In this document: positions 51,843 to 60,535 of the stretch, piece by piece | How the letters are laid out: every line of letters starts with the position of its first letter | Position numbering within the stretch: the first letter of the stretch is position 1 | Assembly (NCBI GenBank): GCA_024742405.1 | Contig: JANSYP010000001.1 | Location: forward strand, 558,001 to 622,000 | Length of the DNA: 64,000 nucleotides | Direction of reading: 5' to 3' | Source: Paracoccaceae bacterium | GTDB lineage: Bacteria; Pseudomonadota; Alphaproteobacteria; Rhodobacterales; Rhodobacteraceae | The notes under the pieces: model-generated | Databases searched by the model: none | Seen by the model: the letters and a program-made list of their open reading frames with translations, nothing else | Told to the model about the DNA's origin: nothing | Made by a program: the position numbers and the translations under genes

Positions 51843-52772
51843 TCAGAGATCCTGCAACGCCCGGAGGACGTTTTCCACGGTCATGTGGCTCACGCGGCTG
51901 TTGGCGGGAGCTGTGACGCCCGCGATGTGTGGTGTGAGGATGAGGTTTGAAAGGCCGGCAAACTTGGCACCGGTCTCGGCGCTCAGCGGCTCTTCAGCGA
52001 AGACATCCAGTGCCGCGCCGGCCAGATGGCCCGACCGCAGTGCCGCGGCAACAGCCCCCTCGTCGACGATGCCGCCGCGTGCGGTATTGATCAGTATCGT
52101 GCCGGGTTTCATAGTGGCGATCGCTGCGCCGTCAATCAGGTTCGCGGTTTGCGGTGTCAGCGGGACATGCAAGCTGACGATGTCTGAGCCCGCCAGAAGC
52201 TCGTCAACTGAGCAGCGCTTTGTGTCCGCCCATGCCGGATCGTCGGCCTGTAGGTGCGGATCATGGGCTGCAACGCTCATGCCGAGGTTGCGGGCGAGCC
52301 CGGCCACCGCCCGGGCGATGCCGCCATAGCCGATCAGCCCCAGCCTGCGTCCCGCAATCTCGCCGCCCTGACCGAGCGCGCCTCGGGGCCAGTCCCCGGC
52401 GATCATCTGCGCTGTGGCGCCAAAGGCCCCTCGGGTGAGCGCCATCGCAGCGCCGATCACGTATTCGGCGACCGAGGCCGTGTTCGCGCCGGTGGCGGGA
52501 AAGACCGAGATCCCGCGACTCTCGCAAGCGTCGAGGTTGATATTATCGAGCCCGACCCCAAGCCGTCCGACGACCCTCAGATCCGGGGCGGCGTCCAGAA
52601 GATCGCGGTTCACCTGCGTTCTGTTGCGGACGATGATCGCCGCGGCGGATCCCACCGCGTCAAGGGTCCGGGCCCGGTCATCGACCAGCCCCGGATCGTA
52701 GGTCAGACGGATCTTGGGGCCGAACCGCTCGAGCGCGGCCTCGTCCATGAACTCCGTCACGACCACATGCAC
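51843..52772 (-). CDS. slcC: D-2-hydroxyacid-dehydrogenase-family (S)-sulfolactate dehydrogenase
   Basis: 309 residues from GTG 52772, two bases after the suyB stop. The NAD Rossmann motif is LGLIGYGGIARAVAGLA, and the catalytic residues are Arg in INTARGGIVDEG, Glu in DVFAEEPLS and His in LILTPHIAGVT. It is of 3-phosphoglycerate-dehydrogenase type. SlcC oxidises (S)-sulfolactate to sulfopyruvate with NAD+. Acting with ComC it turns the (S) form into the (R) form, which SuyAB can cleave. Confidence 0.87.
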   Translation of the reverse strand: MHVVVTEFMDEAALERFGPKIRLTYDPGLVDDRARTLDAVGSAAAIIVRNRTQVNRDLLDAAPDLRVVGRLGVGLDNINLDACESRGISVFPATGANTASVAEYVIGAAMALTRGAFGATAQMIAGDWPRGALGQGGEIAGRRLGLIGYGGIARAVAGLARNLGMSVAAHDPHLQADDPAWADTKRCSVDELLAGSDIVSLHVPLTPQTANLIDGAAIATMKPGTILINTARGGIVDEGAVAAALRSGHLAGAALDVFAEEPLSAETGAKFAGLSNLILTPHIAGVTAPANSRVSHMTVENVLRALQDL

Positions 52773-52774
52773 GG

Positions 52775-53956
52775 TCAGGCGGACCGGTAGAGCTTCGTCA
52801 TCGAGAACTCGCGGTGGCCGAGTGCCTCGGCGGCTGTGGCACGTCCGTTCGCGGTGCGCCGGATCATCTCGATCAGGCTGTCGCCGGCCTCGTCGATCGT
52901 CATCTCGCGGGTCAGAACGCCAGTCACGTCGACGTCGATATGCTCTGCCATCGTGCGCAAGGTGCGCGGGTTGCCCGAGATCTTGATCACCGGCACGATC
53001 GGGTTGCCGACCACATTGCCCTGTCCCGTCGGGAAGGTGTGAATGACATAGCCGCCCGCAGCCATCAGCGTCACGCATTCCGCCGCCGCCGAAGAGCTGT
53101 CCATGAAGTAGAGCCCCGGGCCCTTGGATGGTGTTTCCGCAGGTCCCATCGCGTCGATATACTGCGAGGTCCGGCCGATTTTCTCCAGATTGCCGAGGGC
53201 CTTTTCCTCGATCGTCGTCAGACCGCCCAGGATGTTGCCCTTGGTGGGCTGGCTGTCCGAGAGATCGTCGGTCTGGTGGGCAAAGATCACGTCGTCCGAG
53301 TAGGCCTGCCAGATCTGCTTGAACTTGGCTGCGGCCTCCGGGTTTGCGGCGCGCTTTTCGCAGATATGCTCCGCGCCGGTGATCTCCGAGGTCTCGCCGA
53401 AGCAGCCGTAAAGGCCGTGGGGCAGCAGCTTGTCATACATGTTGCCGACGGTCGGGCAGGAGGACAGGCCCGTGGTCGTGTCGCTCTCGCCGCACTTCGT
53501 GGAGACCCACAATTCGGACAGGCCGCAGTCTTCTTTCTGCAGTTCGGTCGCCCAGTGCACGAACTCCTTCGCCTTCCAGCCGGCCCGGCGGATGGTTTCG
53601 AAATCGCCGTTCTGCTCGATCGAGAAGCCCTCGACCGGCTTGCCGGTTTTGGCGATGCCGTCGACGATGATCTTGGTCCATTCCGGCTCGATACCGATCA
53701 CGACGACCGCTGCGACATTGGGGTTCGCCCCGGTGCCGATGATTGTGCGGAAGTGCAGGTCGAGGTCTTCGCCGAACTGCAAGCGGCCATAGGCGTGGGG
53801 CAGGGCCATCGTGCCCTTGACGTTGTTCGCCACCGCCTCGCAGGCGGCATTAGAAATGTCGTCCACAGGCAGGATCAGAACGTGATTGCGAACGCCGACA
53901 CGGCCATTTTCACGGCGCCATGCACGGACGGTTTGGTTCGAGAAATCCAGAGCCAT
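52775..53956 (-). CDS. suyB: (R)-sulfolactate sulfo-lyase large subunit
   Basis: 393 residues from [42 protein letters not shown] (53956). It belongs to the UxaA altronate/galactarate-dehydratase superfamily, with cysteines in [22 protein letters not shown] that probably bind an iron-sulfur cluster. SuyB plus SuyA splits (R)-sulfolactate to pyruvate and sulfite. A plain altronate dehydratase is the alternative, but the neighbours slcC and comC settle it. Nothing for sulfite oxidation or export was seen nearby. Confidence 0.92.
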   Translation of the reverse strand: MALDFSNQTVRAWRRENGRVGVRNHVLILPVDDISNAACEAVANNVKGTMALPHAYGRLQFGEDLDLHFRTIIGTGANPNVAAVVVIGIEPEWTKIIVDGIAKTGKPVEGFSIEQNGDFETIRRAGWKAKEFVHWATELQKEDCGLSELWVSTKCGESDTTTGLSSCPTVGNMYDKLLPHGLYGCFGETSEITGAEHICEKRAANPEAAAKFKQIWQAYSDDVIFAHQTDDLSDSQPTKGNILGGLTTIEEKALGNLEKIGRTSQYIDAMGPAETPSKGPGLYFMDSSSAAAECVTLMAAGGYVIHTFPTGQGNVVGNPIVPVIKISGNPRTLRTMAEHIDVDVTGVLTREMTIDEAGDSLIEMIRRTANGRATAAEALGHREFSMTKLYRSA

Positions 53957-53960
53957 TATC

Positions 53961-54248
53961 TTACCACCGCTTTGTTTTGCAATTGTGGGTGTGGACGTGG
54001 TCGCCGACATTCGCGTCCCCGACCATCTTTCCGATATCCTCGCCGTATTTGATGACCGTGTCGCCGGCCTTCAGCGGCTTCAGAGCGACCTTGTGGCCGA
54101 TCGGAATGTCGGCATTCGCCGTGAGCTTGAAGTCGGAATTGTCGTGGGTCACCACGCCGAGCATTTCGGTTCCTGCTGCCAAATCTTCGACAACGACGAC
54201 GCCGACATTGTCGGTGTGATCGTGCACGAGCAATTGGGGAATAGCCAT
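53961..54248 (-). CDS. suyA: (R)-sulfolactate sulfo-lyase small subunit
   Basis: 95 residues, a SAF-domain protein ([24 protein letters not shown], then [28 protein letters not shown], ending [15 protein letters not shown]). This is the small half that UxaA carries at its N-terminus. The separate suyA-suyB gene order is the usual one for the sulfo-lyase. It is the first gene of the operon; the start is followed upstream by a 135-bp gap holding the palindrome at 54304. Confidence 0.93.
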   Translation of the reverse strand: MAIPQLLVHDHTDNVGVVVVEDLAAGTEMLGVVTHDNSDFKLTANADIPIGHKVALKPLKAGDTVIKYGEDIGKMVGDANVGDHVHTHNCKTKRW

Positions 54249-54303
54249 GACCGTGTTCCTTCCCGTATCGGTTCAGGGGGTAGTTTGGTGGCGATGTATC
54301 CGT

Positions 54304-54319
54304 ACTCTTATATAAGAGT
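54304..54319. promoter_or_regulatory. Perfect 16-bp palindrome between suyA and the GntR gene
   Basis: ACTCTTATATAAGAGT is perfectly symmetrical. It lies 56 bp upstream of the suyA start and 65 bp upstream of the GntR start, where it could overlap both promoters. It is the likely operator of the GntR protein. Confidence 0.8.
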
Positions 54320-54383
54320 CAATGTAGCATATTGAGCGGGTAGGGCTCTCCGTGCTAGACAAGCCGAAAGAGGAGTTCTCGCA

Positions 54384-55085
54384 GTGTCCGAGCCCTTGTA
54401 CCGATTTGTTTTCAATAAGATTGTTAGCCGCATTGCCGATGGAACCCATCCGCCGGGCTCCATGCTGCCCAGCGAGATCGACATTGGTCACGAGCTCAAG
54501 GTCAGCCAGGGAACGGCGCGCAAGGCGTTGATCGAACTGGAGCGCAAGGGGATCATCGAACGTCGTCAGGGACGGGGCACCTTCGTCACGCTGCGCACGC
54601 CCGAAAGCTCGCTCTTTCACTTCTTCCGCATGCGCGATGCCGATGGCAATCAGGTCGTGCCCGATCTCCACAGCGAGACCATTGTCCGGCGCAAGTCACG
54701 GGCAGAGGAATCCCGCGCCCTGTATGGCGACCCCGAGGAAGTCTACCAGATTTCCCGGATCAGGAATTTCGAAGGCAAAGCGCTGAGCCACGAAACGATC
54801 ATCGTGTCAGCGAAGCTTTTCCCCGGTTTGCAGGAACGCAGTCCGCTTCCCAATTCCCTCTATGTGCTGTTCCAGCACAGCTATTCCTGCATCATCATTT
54901 CCGCACGTGAAAGACTGAAGGCGTCTATCTTGGGAGAGGAATTGGCCGCCGCCATGAAAAGCGATCCGGCGACGCCGATCATAGAGGCCTTTCGGGAAAG
55001 CCTCGATCTGTTGGATCGGGTGGTCGAGTTGCGGACCAGTCTGATGATCACCGAGAACGTTTTCTATTCGATCACACTGGAATAG
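54384..55085 (+). CDS. GntR-family (HutC/UTRA) regulator of the sulfolactate operon
   Basis: 233 residues, GTG start with AGAGGAG upstream. The N-terminal wHTH reads LYRFVFNKIVSRIADGTHPPGSMLPSEIDIGHELKVSQGTARKALIELERKGIIERRQGRGTFV. The UTRA effector domain follows, ending RTSLMITENVFYSITLE. It is divergent from the suy operon, so by position it is the regulator, probably a repressor released by sulfolactate or sulfopyruvate. A SuyR/SlcR-type role is inference. Confidence 0.9.
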   Translation: MSEPLYRFVFNKIVSRIADGTHPPGSMLPSEIDIGHELKVSQGTARKALIELERKGIIERRQGRGTFVTLRTPESSLFHFFRMRDADGNQVVPDLHSETIVRRKSRAEESRALYGDPEEVYQISRIRNFEGKALSHETIIVSAKLFPGLQERSPLPNSLYVLFQHSYSCIIISARERLKASILGEELAAAMKSDPATPIIEAFRESLDLLDRVVELRTSLMITENVFYSITLE

Positions 55086-55127
55086 GTGCCACCGGACGCC
55101 CGGCTAAGCCGTGGAGCGGGCGACTGT

Positions 55128-55163
55128 CCGGCCTCTCCGGCCGGTGCGGGCCGCCGAGGCCGG
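55128..55163. terminator. GC-rich hairpin between convergent genes
   Basis: CCGGCCTC and GAGGCCGG are perfect 8-bp arms, with a further GC-rich pairing inside, between the GntR stop and the stop of the ABC-like gene. No T-run follows, so its strength is uncertain. Confidence 0.35.
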
Positions 55164-55169
55164 ATGACG

Positions 55170-56669
55170 TCAGGGTGTTCGATGGACGCTGTCTTCGAAG
55201 AGCTTCGTGGCCTCTTCCCAGAACACGCCTTCGGGGGGATGGGGTACCGGACAGGTCACAAGGATCAGGCCCGGCTTTTGCAGGCAGATCCGCAGCAGCG
55301 AGATCATCACACGATCCTCGAATGTCAGGTTGCGTCCGCGTTCAGCGATCCGCAGGTCGAGACCGCCGAGCGACTCGATCGCGCCGTTCAGGCCAGCGGT
55401 TTCCGCGGTGTGGTGGAGTTCCTCGTCCGTGGGCCGGCGCGACAGGCCAAGCGTCAGGGCGCGTCTCAAACTGCCTTTGAGCAGCAGCGGACTGTCCGTG
55501 ACAGTGCCGACCAGGCGCCGTAAGGTGCCGGGCGTCAGCGTGCAGGCATCTTCGCCATTCAGCCTGACCGCGTAGTCTGAGTTTGCAGACGTTCCCGTCA
55601 ACACGGCTGCGACGTCGTCGATCATGGCTTTGGGCAGGACCGCCGCGCCCCCGGGATCCACCCGAATTGCGGGTCCGGTCGGCGGTGCGATTTCGACCGA
55701 CAGGGGGCCTTTCTTAAGCCTGACGTGGCGTTGGCAGCCTTCGGCGGTCGGGCGTTGCAATGCGGCCTTGAGTTTGGAATGCGCCGCCGAAAAGCCCGCG
55801 GCGCGATTGCTCGATGACATGATGTTGCGCAAGGGGCGCGCTGTCAGCGCGAGGGCGGCCAGGGCCGCCGCAACGGTGGCGGCCGGCAGGCCCTCCAGAC
55901 TGCCGATCGCAATGATCAGGCTGGCGGCGATGGCCGTCGACACGTCCGGGATGGCGACAAGCAGTTCGGACACCTGCCGGCGCCGTTGCGCCGCCGCCGC
56001 CACGCGCGTGGCGCTGCGTTCCAACTGGCGCAGTTCGGTCCGACGGCGTCCCAGAGCCGCAAGCCGCGGGGCGATGGGCAAACGCTCAGTCATGTCCGCG
56101 GCGAGGTCTGCGCGCTTCCGGCGCAGGGTTCGATGCGCCTGGAACAGCGTGCCATGGGACAGGATCAGGCACAGCACCGAAGGCACCGTCATACCGAGGC
56201 CGACCCACCCGTAACTCGGGTTGAGATAGACCAGCACAGCCGTTGCCGCCGGCAGCAGGATCGCAGCCTGGACCAGAAGCGGGAGCCCAAGTCCTGGCCA
56301 GTCCTTGAGCGCGGCGAGGTCGCCGGTGAACCGCAGGATGTGAAACCCCTGTCTGCGCCGGTCGAGGTCGGATTGCGCGCTCCGGCTGGCATGTTCGAAA
56401 AGCTTCAGGCGGATATCCTTTGCATAATCCTGGCCGAGCTCTTCGGCGAGACTGCGAAAGCCGAACTGCGTTGCGGCTGCGGACAGCATGGCTACGCAAA
56501 GCACGCTGATCGGACCCGTTGGCAGGTCTGCGCCACTGTGCAGCGCGCCAAAAGCCGCCCGCGTTGCGATCGCCGCCGCCGCCAGCGCCGCCGCCTGCGC
56601 GACCGCCAGGGCGACGAGCGCCGCAAAGAGCGCGCGCCTCCGGCCATCAAAGAGCCCCGGAGGTGTCAT
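55170..56669 (-). CDS. ABC-exporter-like protein with completely degenerate ATPase domain
   Basis: 499 residues with an intact frame. Residues 1 to ~300 form a six-helix exporter domain (RRALFAALVALAVAQAAALAAAAIATRAAFG, then LVAIPDVSTAIAASLIIAIGSLEGLPAATVAAALAALALTARPL). The last ~180 residues align with a nucleotide-binding domain, but all motifs are gone. Walker A reads DPGGAAVLPKAM (~340-349), with no GKS/T; the signature region reads ERGRNLTFEDRVMISLLR in place of LSGGQ; Walker B reads LILVTCPVP without the Asp-Glu pair. ATP hydrolysis is therefore unlikely. The start overlaps the preceding gene by ATGA. Confidence 0.8.
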   Translation of the reverse strand: MTPPGLFDGRRRALFAALVALAVAQAAALAAAAIATRAAFGALHSGADLPTGPISVLCVAMLSAAATQFGFRSLAEELGQDYAKDIRLKLFEHASRSAQSDLDRRRQGFHILRFTGDLAALKDWPGLGLPLLVQAAILLPAATAVLVYLNPSYGWVGLGMTVPSVLCLILSHGTLFQAHRTLRRKRADLAADMTERLPIAPRLAALGRRRTELRQLERSATRVAAAAQRRRQVSELLVAIPDVSTAIAASLIIAIGSLEGLPAATVAAALAALALTARPLRNIMSSSNRAAGFSAAHSKLKAALQRPTAEGCQRHVRLKKGPLSVEIAPPTGPAIRVDPGGAAVLPKAMIDDVAAVLTGTSANSDYAVRLNGEDACTLTPGTLRRLVGTVTDSPLLLKGSLRRALTLGLSRRPTDEELHHTAETAGLNGAIESLGGLDLRIAERGRNLTFEDRVMISLLRICLQKPGLILVTCPVPHPPEGVFWEEATKLFEDSVHRTP

Positions 56670-57712
56670 GCCGCAACGACGACCCGTCGCACCGCGGCGC
56701 GGGCTGCAAGCTGGTTCGCTTCGGCCGGATCGAGGAGCTGCGTGCGGGTCATAACCTTTGTCGCGGTTGCGGCTTCCGCCTCTGAGACCGCCATGGGCGA
56801 GCAGGACAGCTTGCCCGTCAGCGCCATGGGCCGGATGCCGTTGCGGGCCAGTTCCGCGACCCCGCCCGCTGCGGCAAGAGGATCCCCGCAGGCAAACAGG
56901 TAACCCGAGAAACGTCTGCGAACGGTCGGATCGGCCAGAAGTGCTGCCGTCTCACGCTGGAAGATGCCGTCAGCCAGTTCCATCACGGCGATGTTGCAGC
57001 CGCGCGTCTCGGCCTCAGCGAGCAGCGCATCGATCCCGGAGACGATGCGCGGCAACGGCTCGAGATAGGTGGTTGCCATCCCGGCGTCGGTGAAATCGCC
57101 GACATAGCCTGCGCCTGCATCGCAATAGTCGTTATAGTCCCCGAATGCGCCGGTGCCCGTGCCCTTCAGCGCGGCGACCCGCCACCCGGCGGCCGTCAGG
57201 CCATGGGCGAGCGCCGCGGTCGCAGTCGTCTTGCCGGAGTTCATAGACGTGCCCAAGACGCAGATGACCGTCATGTCATCCCGCAGGATGCGGGTCGGCA
57301 GCGCGAAATCGGCCGTGTTCAGAACCCGCCCATCGCGGTCGAGGATGCGGCCCAGGGGCTGGACGCAGGTGGGCGGCTTGATCCGTTCGTTGCGGTGTAT
57401 CATGCGCCCCAGACAGCCGCCTCCGGCCAGCATGTCGCAACCGTTCGGGTCGATCTCGGCCAGGCCCTCGAACTGATCCGGCGCGTAGCGCGCGCCGCAG
57501 GGCAGAGCCACAAGGTCACCCGGGTAGAGCGTCGATGGCCGTCCCGTGGGCAACTGGATGCGCCGGTGGTTTCCGATCGAAACCACCCGGCCGAGGATCA
57601 TGTCCCCGGGCATCGCACTGGCCACGTCACGGTCGAGACCGCTGGCAAGGGTCGGATCGATGCGCCTGGAGGCAAAGCACCATTTCGTGGTTCTGAAATT
57701 CATGCGGGTCAT
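56666..57712 (-). CDS. P-loop protein with DUF1611-like C-terminal domain
   Basis: 348 residues; ATG 57712 with AAGGAG seven bases upstream. Residues 1 to ~150 have no family I recognise and include GDMILGRVVSIGNHRRIQLPTGR, LYPGDLVALPCGARYAPDQFEGLAEI and CDMLAGGGCLGRMIHRN. From ~155 the sequence is a P-loop NTPase: VICVLGTSMNSGKTTATAALAHGL, then VAALKGTGTGAFGDYNDYCDAGAGYVGDFTDAGMATTY and NIAVMELADGIFQRETAALL. This core resembles DUF1611 (DgcN-like) proteins, which phosphorylate or acylate small molecules. It may modify a compound handled by the neighbouring hydrolase. Overlaps both neighbours by 4 bp. Confidence 0.7.
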   Translation of the reverse strand: MTRMNFRTTKWCFASRRIDPTLASGLDRDVASAMPGDMILGRVVSIGNHRRIQLPTGRPSTLYPGDLVALPCGARYAPDQFEGLAEIDPNGCDMLAGGGCLGRMIHRNERIKPPTCVQPLGRILDRDGRVLNTADFALPTRILRDDMTVICVLGTSMNSGKTTATAALAHGLTAAGWRVAALKGTGTGAFGDYNDYCDAGAGYVGDFTDAGMATTYLEPLPRIVSGIDALLAEAETRGCNIAVMELADGIFQRETAALLADPTVRRRFSGYLFACGDPLAAAGGVAELARNGIRPMALTGKLSCSPMAVSEAEAATATKVMTRTQLLDPAEANQLAARAAVRRVVVAA

Positions 57713-58548
57713 TGCTGATCTCCTTTTGAGGGTAAATGGTTGCACACGCGCAGCGTGAGGCCGGCGCCTGCGCAGCCTGCAAAGCTGTGGCCGCAGCCCG
57801 GCAGCTCGGTGATGGAAAGGTCTGGGGTGATGCCGCGCGCCTCGCCCGCCGAACGGAAGGCGTCTGCGAAACTGTGCGCGCGGGCCAGCCTATGGAGGCC
57901 CTGTACGTCGTCGAGTTGCGCGTCCTTGCGCAGGGCGTCGTCTCTGAGCGTGTCGTCCGAGCCGACATAGACCCGCAGGGCCAGGCGCAGATAATCGGGC
58001 AGCTGAGCCTGGGCGAGCGCTGGCACGTCGACCTTCAAGGCCGTGTCGGCAGGGCCAATCCCCACCGGAAAGGGAATGCTCACATCCGGCAGGCAGTACC
58101 ATCCTGCGGCCGCGACGTGCAGCGCGTCGACGCGCTGGGGGTAGAGCATGGCGAACCGATGGGCGAGCTGCGCGCCACCGGAGTAGCCAAAGAGCACGAT
58201 CCGGTTCGTTTCGGCCAACCCCATGTCCTGAACGATGCTCAGCAAGGACAAGAGCGCCTGATCGGGTCGGACGCCTCCGATCCGCTGAAAGTGCGGCCAG
58301 TACCGGTTGGAAAACCTCGGCACGATCAGCGTCTGGCCTCGCGCGGCACAGGGACCGGAGAACTCGCGAGCGATGCCTTTTGCATCCCGTGAAATGCCGT
58401 GCAGGGCGAGCAAAGGGGGCAGCCCGTCGGTGACCATGGTCGGGCGGTGGATTTCGGCATTCAGATGGCGCGTGCCGATCCGGAGCGAAACGAAATGGAC
58501 GCTCATGGCCTGGCATGAGGTCTCTGTGGGGAGTGGCGCGCCGTACAT
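57709..58548 (-). CDS. Alpha/beta hydrolase (esterase-like)
   Basis: 279 residues from ATG 58548, seven bases after GGAG; an internal ATG at 58506 is possible. The fold shows LLALHGISRDAKG (oxyanion hole), LFGYSGGAQLAHRFAM (nucleophile Ser), VGSDDTLRDD (acid) and LPGCGHSFAGC (His). It is cytoplasmic (no signal peptide). It is first in a three-gene coupled operon with the P-loop protein and the degenerate ABC protein. The substrate is unknown. Confidence 0.85.
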   Translation of the reverse strand: MYGAPLPTETSCQAMSVHFVSLRIGTRHLNAEIHRPTMVTDGLPPLLALHGISRDAKGIAREFSGPCAARGQTLIVPRFSNRYWPHFQRIGGVRPDQALLSLLSIVQDMGLAETNRIVLFGYSGGAQLAHRFAMLYPQRVDALHVAAAGWYCLPDVSIPFPVGIGPADTALKVDVPALAQAQLPDYLRLALRVYVGSDDTLRDDALRKDAQLDDVQGLHRLARAHSFADAFRSAGEARGITPDLSITELPGCGHSFAGCAGAGLTLRVCNHLPSKGDQQ

Positions 58549-58689
58549 CTGCAAGCTCCGAGGTCTGGGTTCTGTTGCAGGGAGAACGGGCCAGCAGGCG
58601 CTTCATTCCAATTTGTTTCGAGGCGGCGGAACGGAATAGGCGGCGGCGGTTTTCGTTGTCTCCCCATGCGATTTTCAGAGGAGCCCGAG

Positions 58690-60429
58690 ATGTCCGCCTT
58701 TTCCCTACCCCGCGTGCGTTGGGGTGTTGCCGTTCCAACGCCCTCGGTTCAGCCCATGCTCGTTGCCGGTCTGCTGGCCGGCGTGATCTGGGCGATCTGG
58801 ACCATGCCCGAGACGCTCAGCCTGGAAGGCCGCAAGGTGCTGATCGTGACGCTTGCGGCGATCGTCGGATGGGTCGGTACGCGCCTGTCCGACAGTATCG
58901 TTGCGATCGGCGCCGCCCTGGCGCTCGTGCTGTGGGGCGCGATCCCAGAGGACAGGCTCTTTGCGACCCTCGGCTCCGAACTGGTCTGGCTGTTGCTCGC
59001 GGCCTTTGTCATTGCCGCCATTCTCAAGGAGAGCGGTCTGGTCGCGAGAGTGATGGCCCCCGTTCTGGGGCGGGGTCCTTGTGTGCTTTCGCTCTTTGCC
59101 TTCCTGACACTCGCGATTGCGGGCACGGCGTTCCTGCTGCCGTCCACTTCGGCGCGCGCGGCGCTGATGCTTCCGGTCTATGCAGCATTGCTGCCATTGC
59201 TTCCTGACCCGCGTATCGGGCGCGCACTGGCGCTTTTGTTTCCGTCGGTGATCCTGCTCTCGGCCGGAAGCTCGCTGATTGGGGCCGGCGCCCATGTCGT
59301 TGCGGTCGAGGCGGTGGACGGGGCCACGGGGCTTCGGCTCGGCTATATGGACTGGGTGCTCCTCGGCGCGCCGCTGGGCTTTTTGGCCTCTGCCGTGGCG
59401 GCCGGGTTGATCCTGTGGCTCTTTGTGCCCCGGGCGCTCTGGCGGGCGCGTCTCGGCGCCACCACGCTGTCCTCTGTTCGCGATCCCCGCCAAGGCCGGA
59501 TCCTGAGCGTTCTGATCTGCTTGATCGCGCTCTGGGTGAGCGAGCCATTGCACGGGCTCTCCATCGCGCTCGTCGCGTTGCTCGGTGCGCTGGTCCTTCT
59601 GACGCCGGCCTTTATCGACAAGAGGACCAAGGACGTCTTTCGCGCCGTCGACACCGAACTGCTCGTCTATCTCGCCGCGACCATGCTGATCGCGCAGGCG
59701 ATGACCGCCTCGGGCGCGGACCGGTGGATGGCCGCTGGGGCACTCGAGGTGCTGCCCGAGGCCGTGGCAACCAACGCGACGGGCATCGCCGTTGCCCTGT
59801 CGCTTGTGGCGGTCGGCGCACATCTGGCGATCACCTCGCGGTCGGCCCGGGCTGCCGTGCTGATCCCCGCAGTGGCTCTGCCGGTCGCGGGTCTGGGGCA
59901 CGACGCGGCGCTGACCGTCCTGATCGTCACTATGGGCACGGGGTTTTGCCAGACGATGATGGCCTCGGCCAAACCGGTCGCGATCTACGGCAACCATGAC
60001 GCGGGCGGGTTCACGCAGGCCGACCTCTTTCGTCTCGCGTTCTTTCTGGCCCCGATCAAGATCCTGCTGCTGATCGCATTTGCGTCCTGGATCTGGCCGG
60101 GCCAGCTGAACCAACTGCGAATGTCACCGGAGCCCGTGTTTTCCGCCCATGCCGCAGTCTCCGCGACAGCGTCAGCGACGATCGTGCCCGCCAGTGTGAC
60201 ATCGGAGTCGTCGAGAGCACTTGCGATCTCGCTGCGACCCAGTCCGCGCCCGGAACCAGCCATTGTTCCCGCCCGCGCGCGCGTGTCGGCAAATCCGCGC
60301 GGCCCCGAAAGAGCGACAACACAAAGACCCGCGTTCGAGCAAAAGCTGAGGCAAGCGCAGCGTCAGATCGCCCGCGATTTCAAGGCCGCGCGCACGCAGT
60401 TCCGGCGCGATTTCAAGAAGCTCTTCTGA
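58690..60429 (+). CDS. DASS (SLC13)-type anion transporter with basic C-terminal tail
   Basis: 579 residues; ATG 58690 with GAGGAG upstream. About 12 membrane segments with the DASS/ArsB pattern: FAFLTLAIAGTAFLLPSTSARAALMLPVYAALLPLL and the repeat LVAVGAHLAITSRSARAAVLIPAVALPVA, each with an SxSARA-type substrate loop. It imports a carboxylate or inorganic anion. The last ~100 residues are soluble: a Ser/Ala/Pro-rich linker and a strongly basic amphipathic helix (QRQIARDFKAARTQFRRDF). That extension is not part of the family. It is divergent from the hydrolase operon and upstream of glycerate kinase. Confidence 0.85.
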   Translation: MSAFSLPRVRWGVAVPTPSVQPMLVAGLLAGVIWAIWTMPETLSLEGRKVLIVTLAAIVGWVGTRLSDSIVAIGAALALVLWGAIPEDRLFATLGSELVWLLLAAFVIAAILKESGLVARVMAPVLGRGPCVLSLFAFLTLAIAGTAFLLPSTSARAALMLPVYAALLPLLPDPRIGRALALLFPSVILLSAGSSLIGAGAHVVAVEAVDGATGLRLGYMDWVLLGAPLGFLASAVAAGLILWLFVPRALWRARLGATTLSSVRDPRQGRILSVLICLIALWVSEPLHGLSIALVALLGALVLLTPAFIDKRTKDVFRAVDTELLVYLAATMLIAQAMTASGADRWMAAGALEVLPEAVATNATGIAVALSLVAVGAHLAITSRSARAAVLIPAVALPVAGLGHDAALTVLIVTMGTGFCQTMMASAKPVAIYGNHDAGGFTQADLFRLAFFLAPIKILLLIAFASWIWPGQLNQLRMSPEPVFSAHAAVSATASATIVPASVTSESSRALAISLRPSPRPEPAIVPARARVSANPRGPERATTQRPAFEQKLRQAQRQIARDFKAARTQFRRDFKKLF

Positions 60430-60535
60430 GTCCGCGACACGGACGAAAAGGCGCCGGTGGCGCGCCATTTCGAGGGAATAGCTCGCGGCTTCGGGCGTTC
60501 TCTTCACATCAATCCAGACCGCAAGGAGAGGACCA

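Noticed and set aside
58705-60114. 469-residue minus-strand open frame opposite the DASS transporter
   Set aside because: Charged shadow frame of a hydrophobic protein; the plus-strand gene has clear family motifs.
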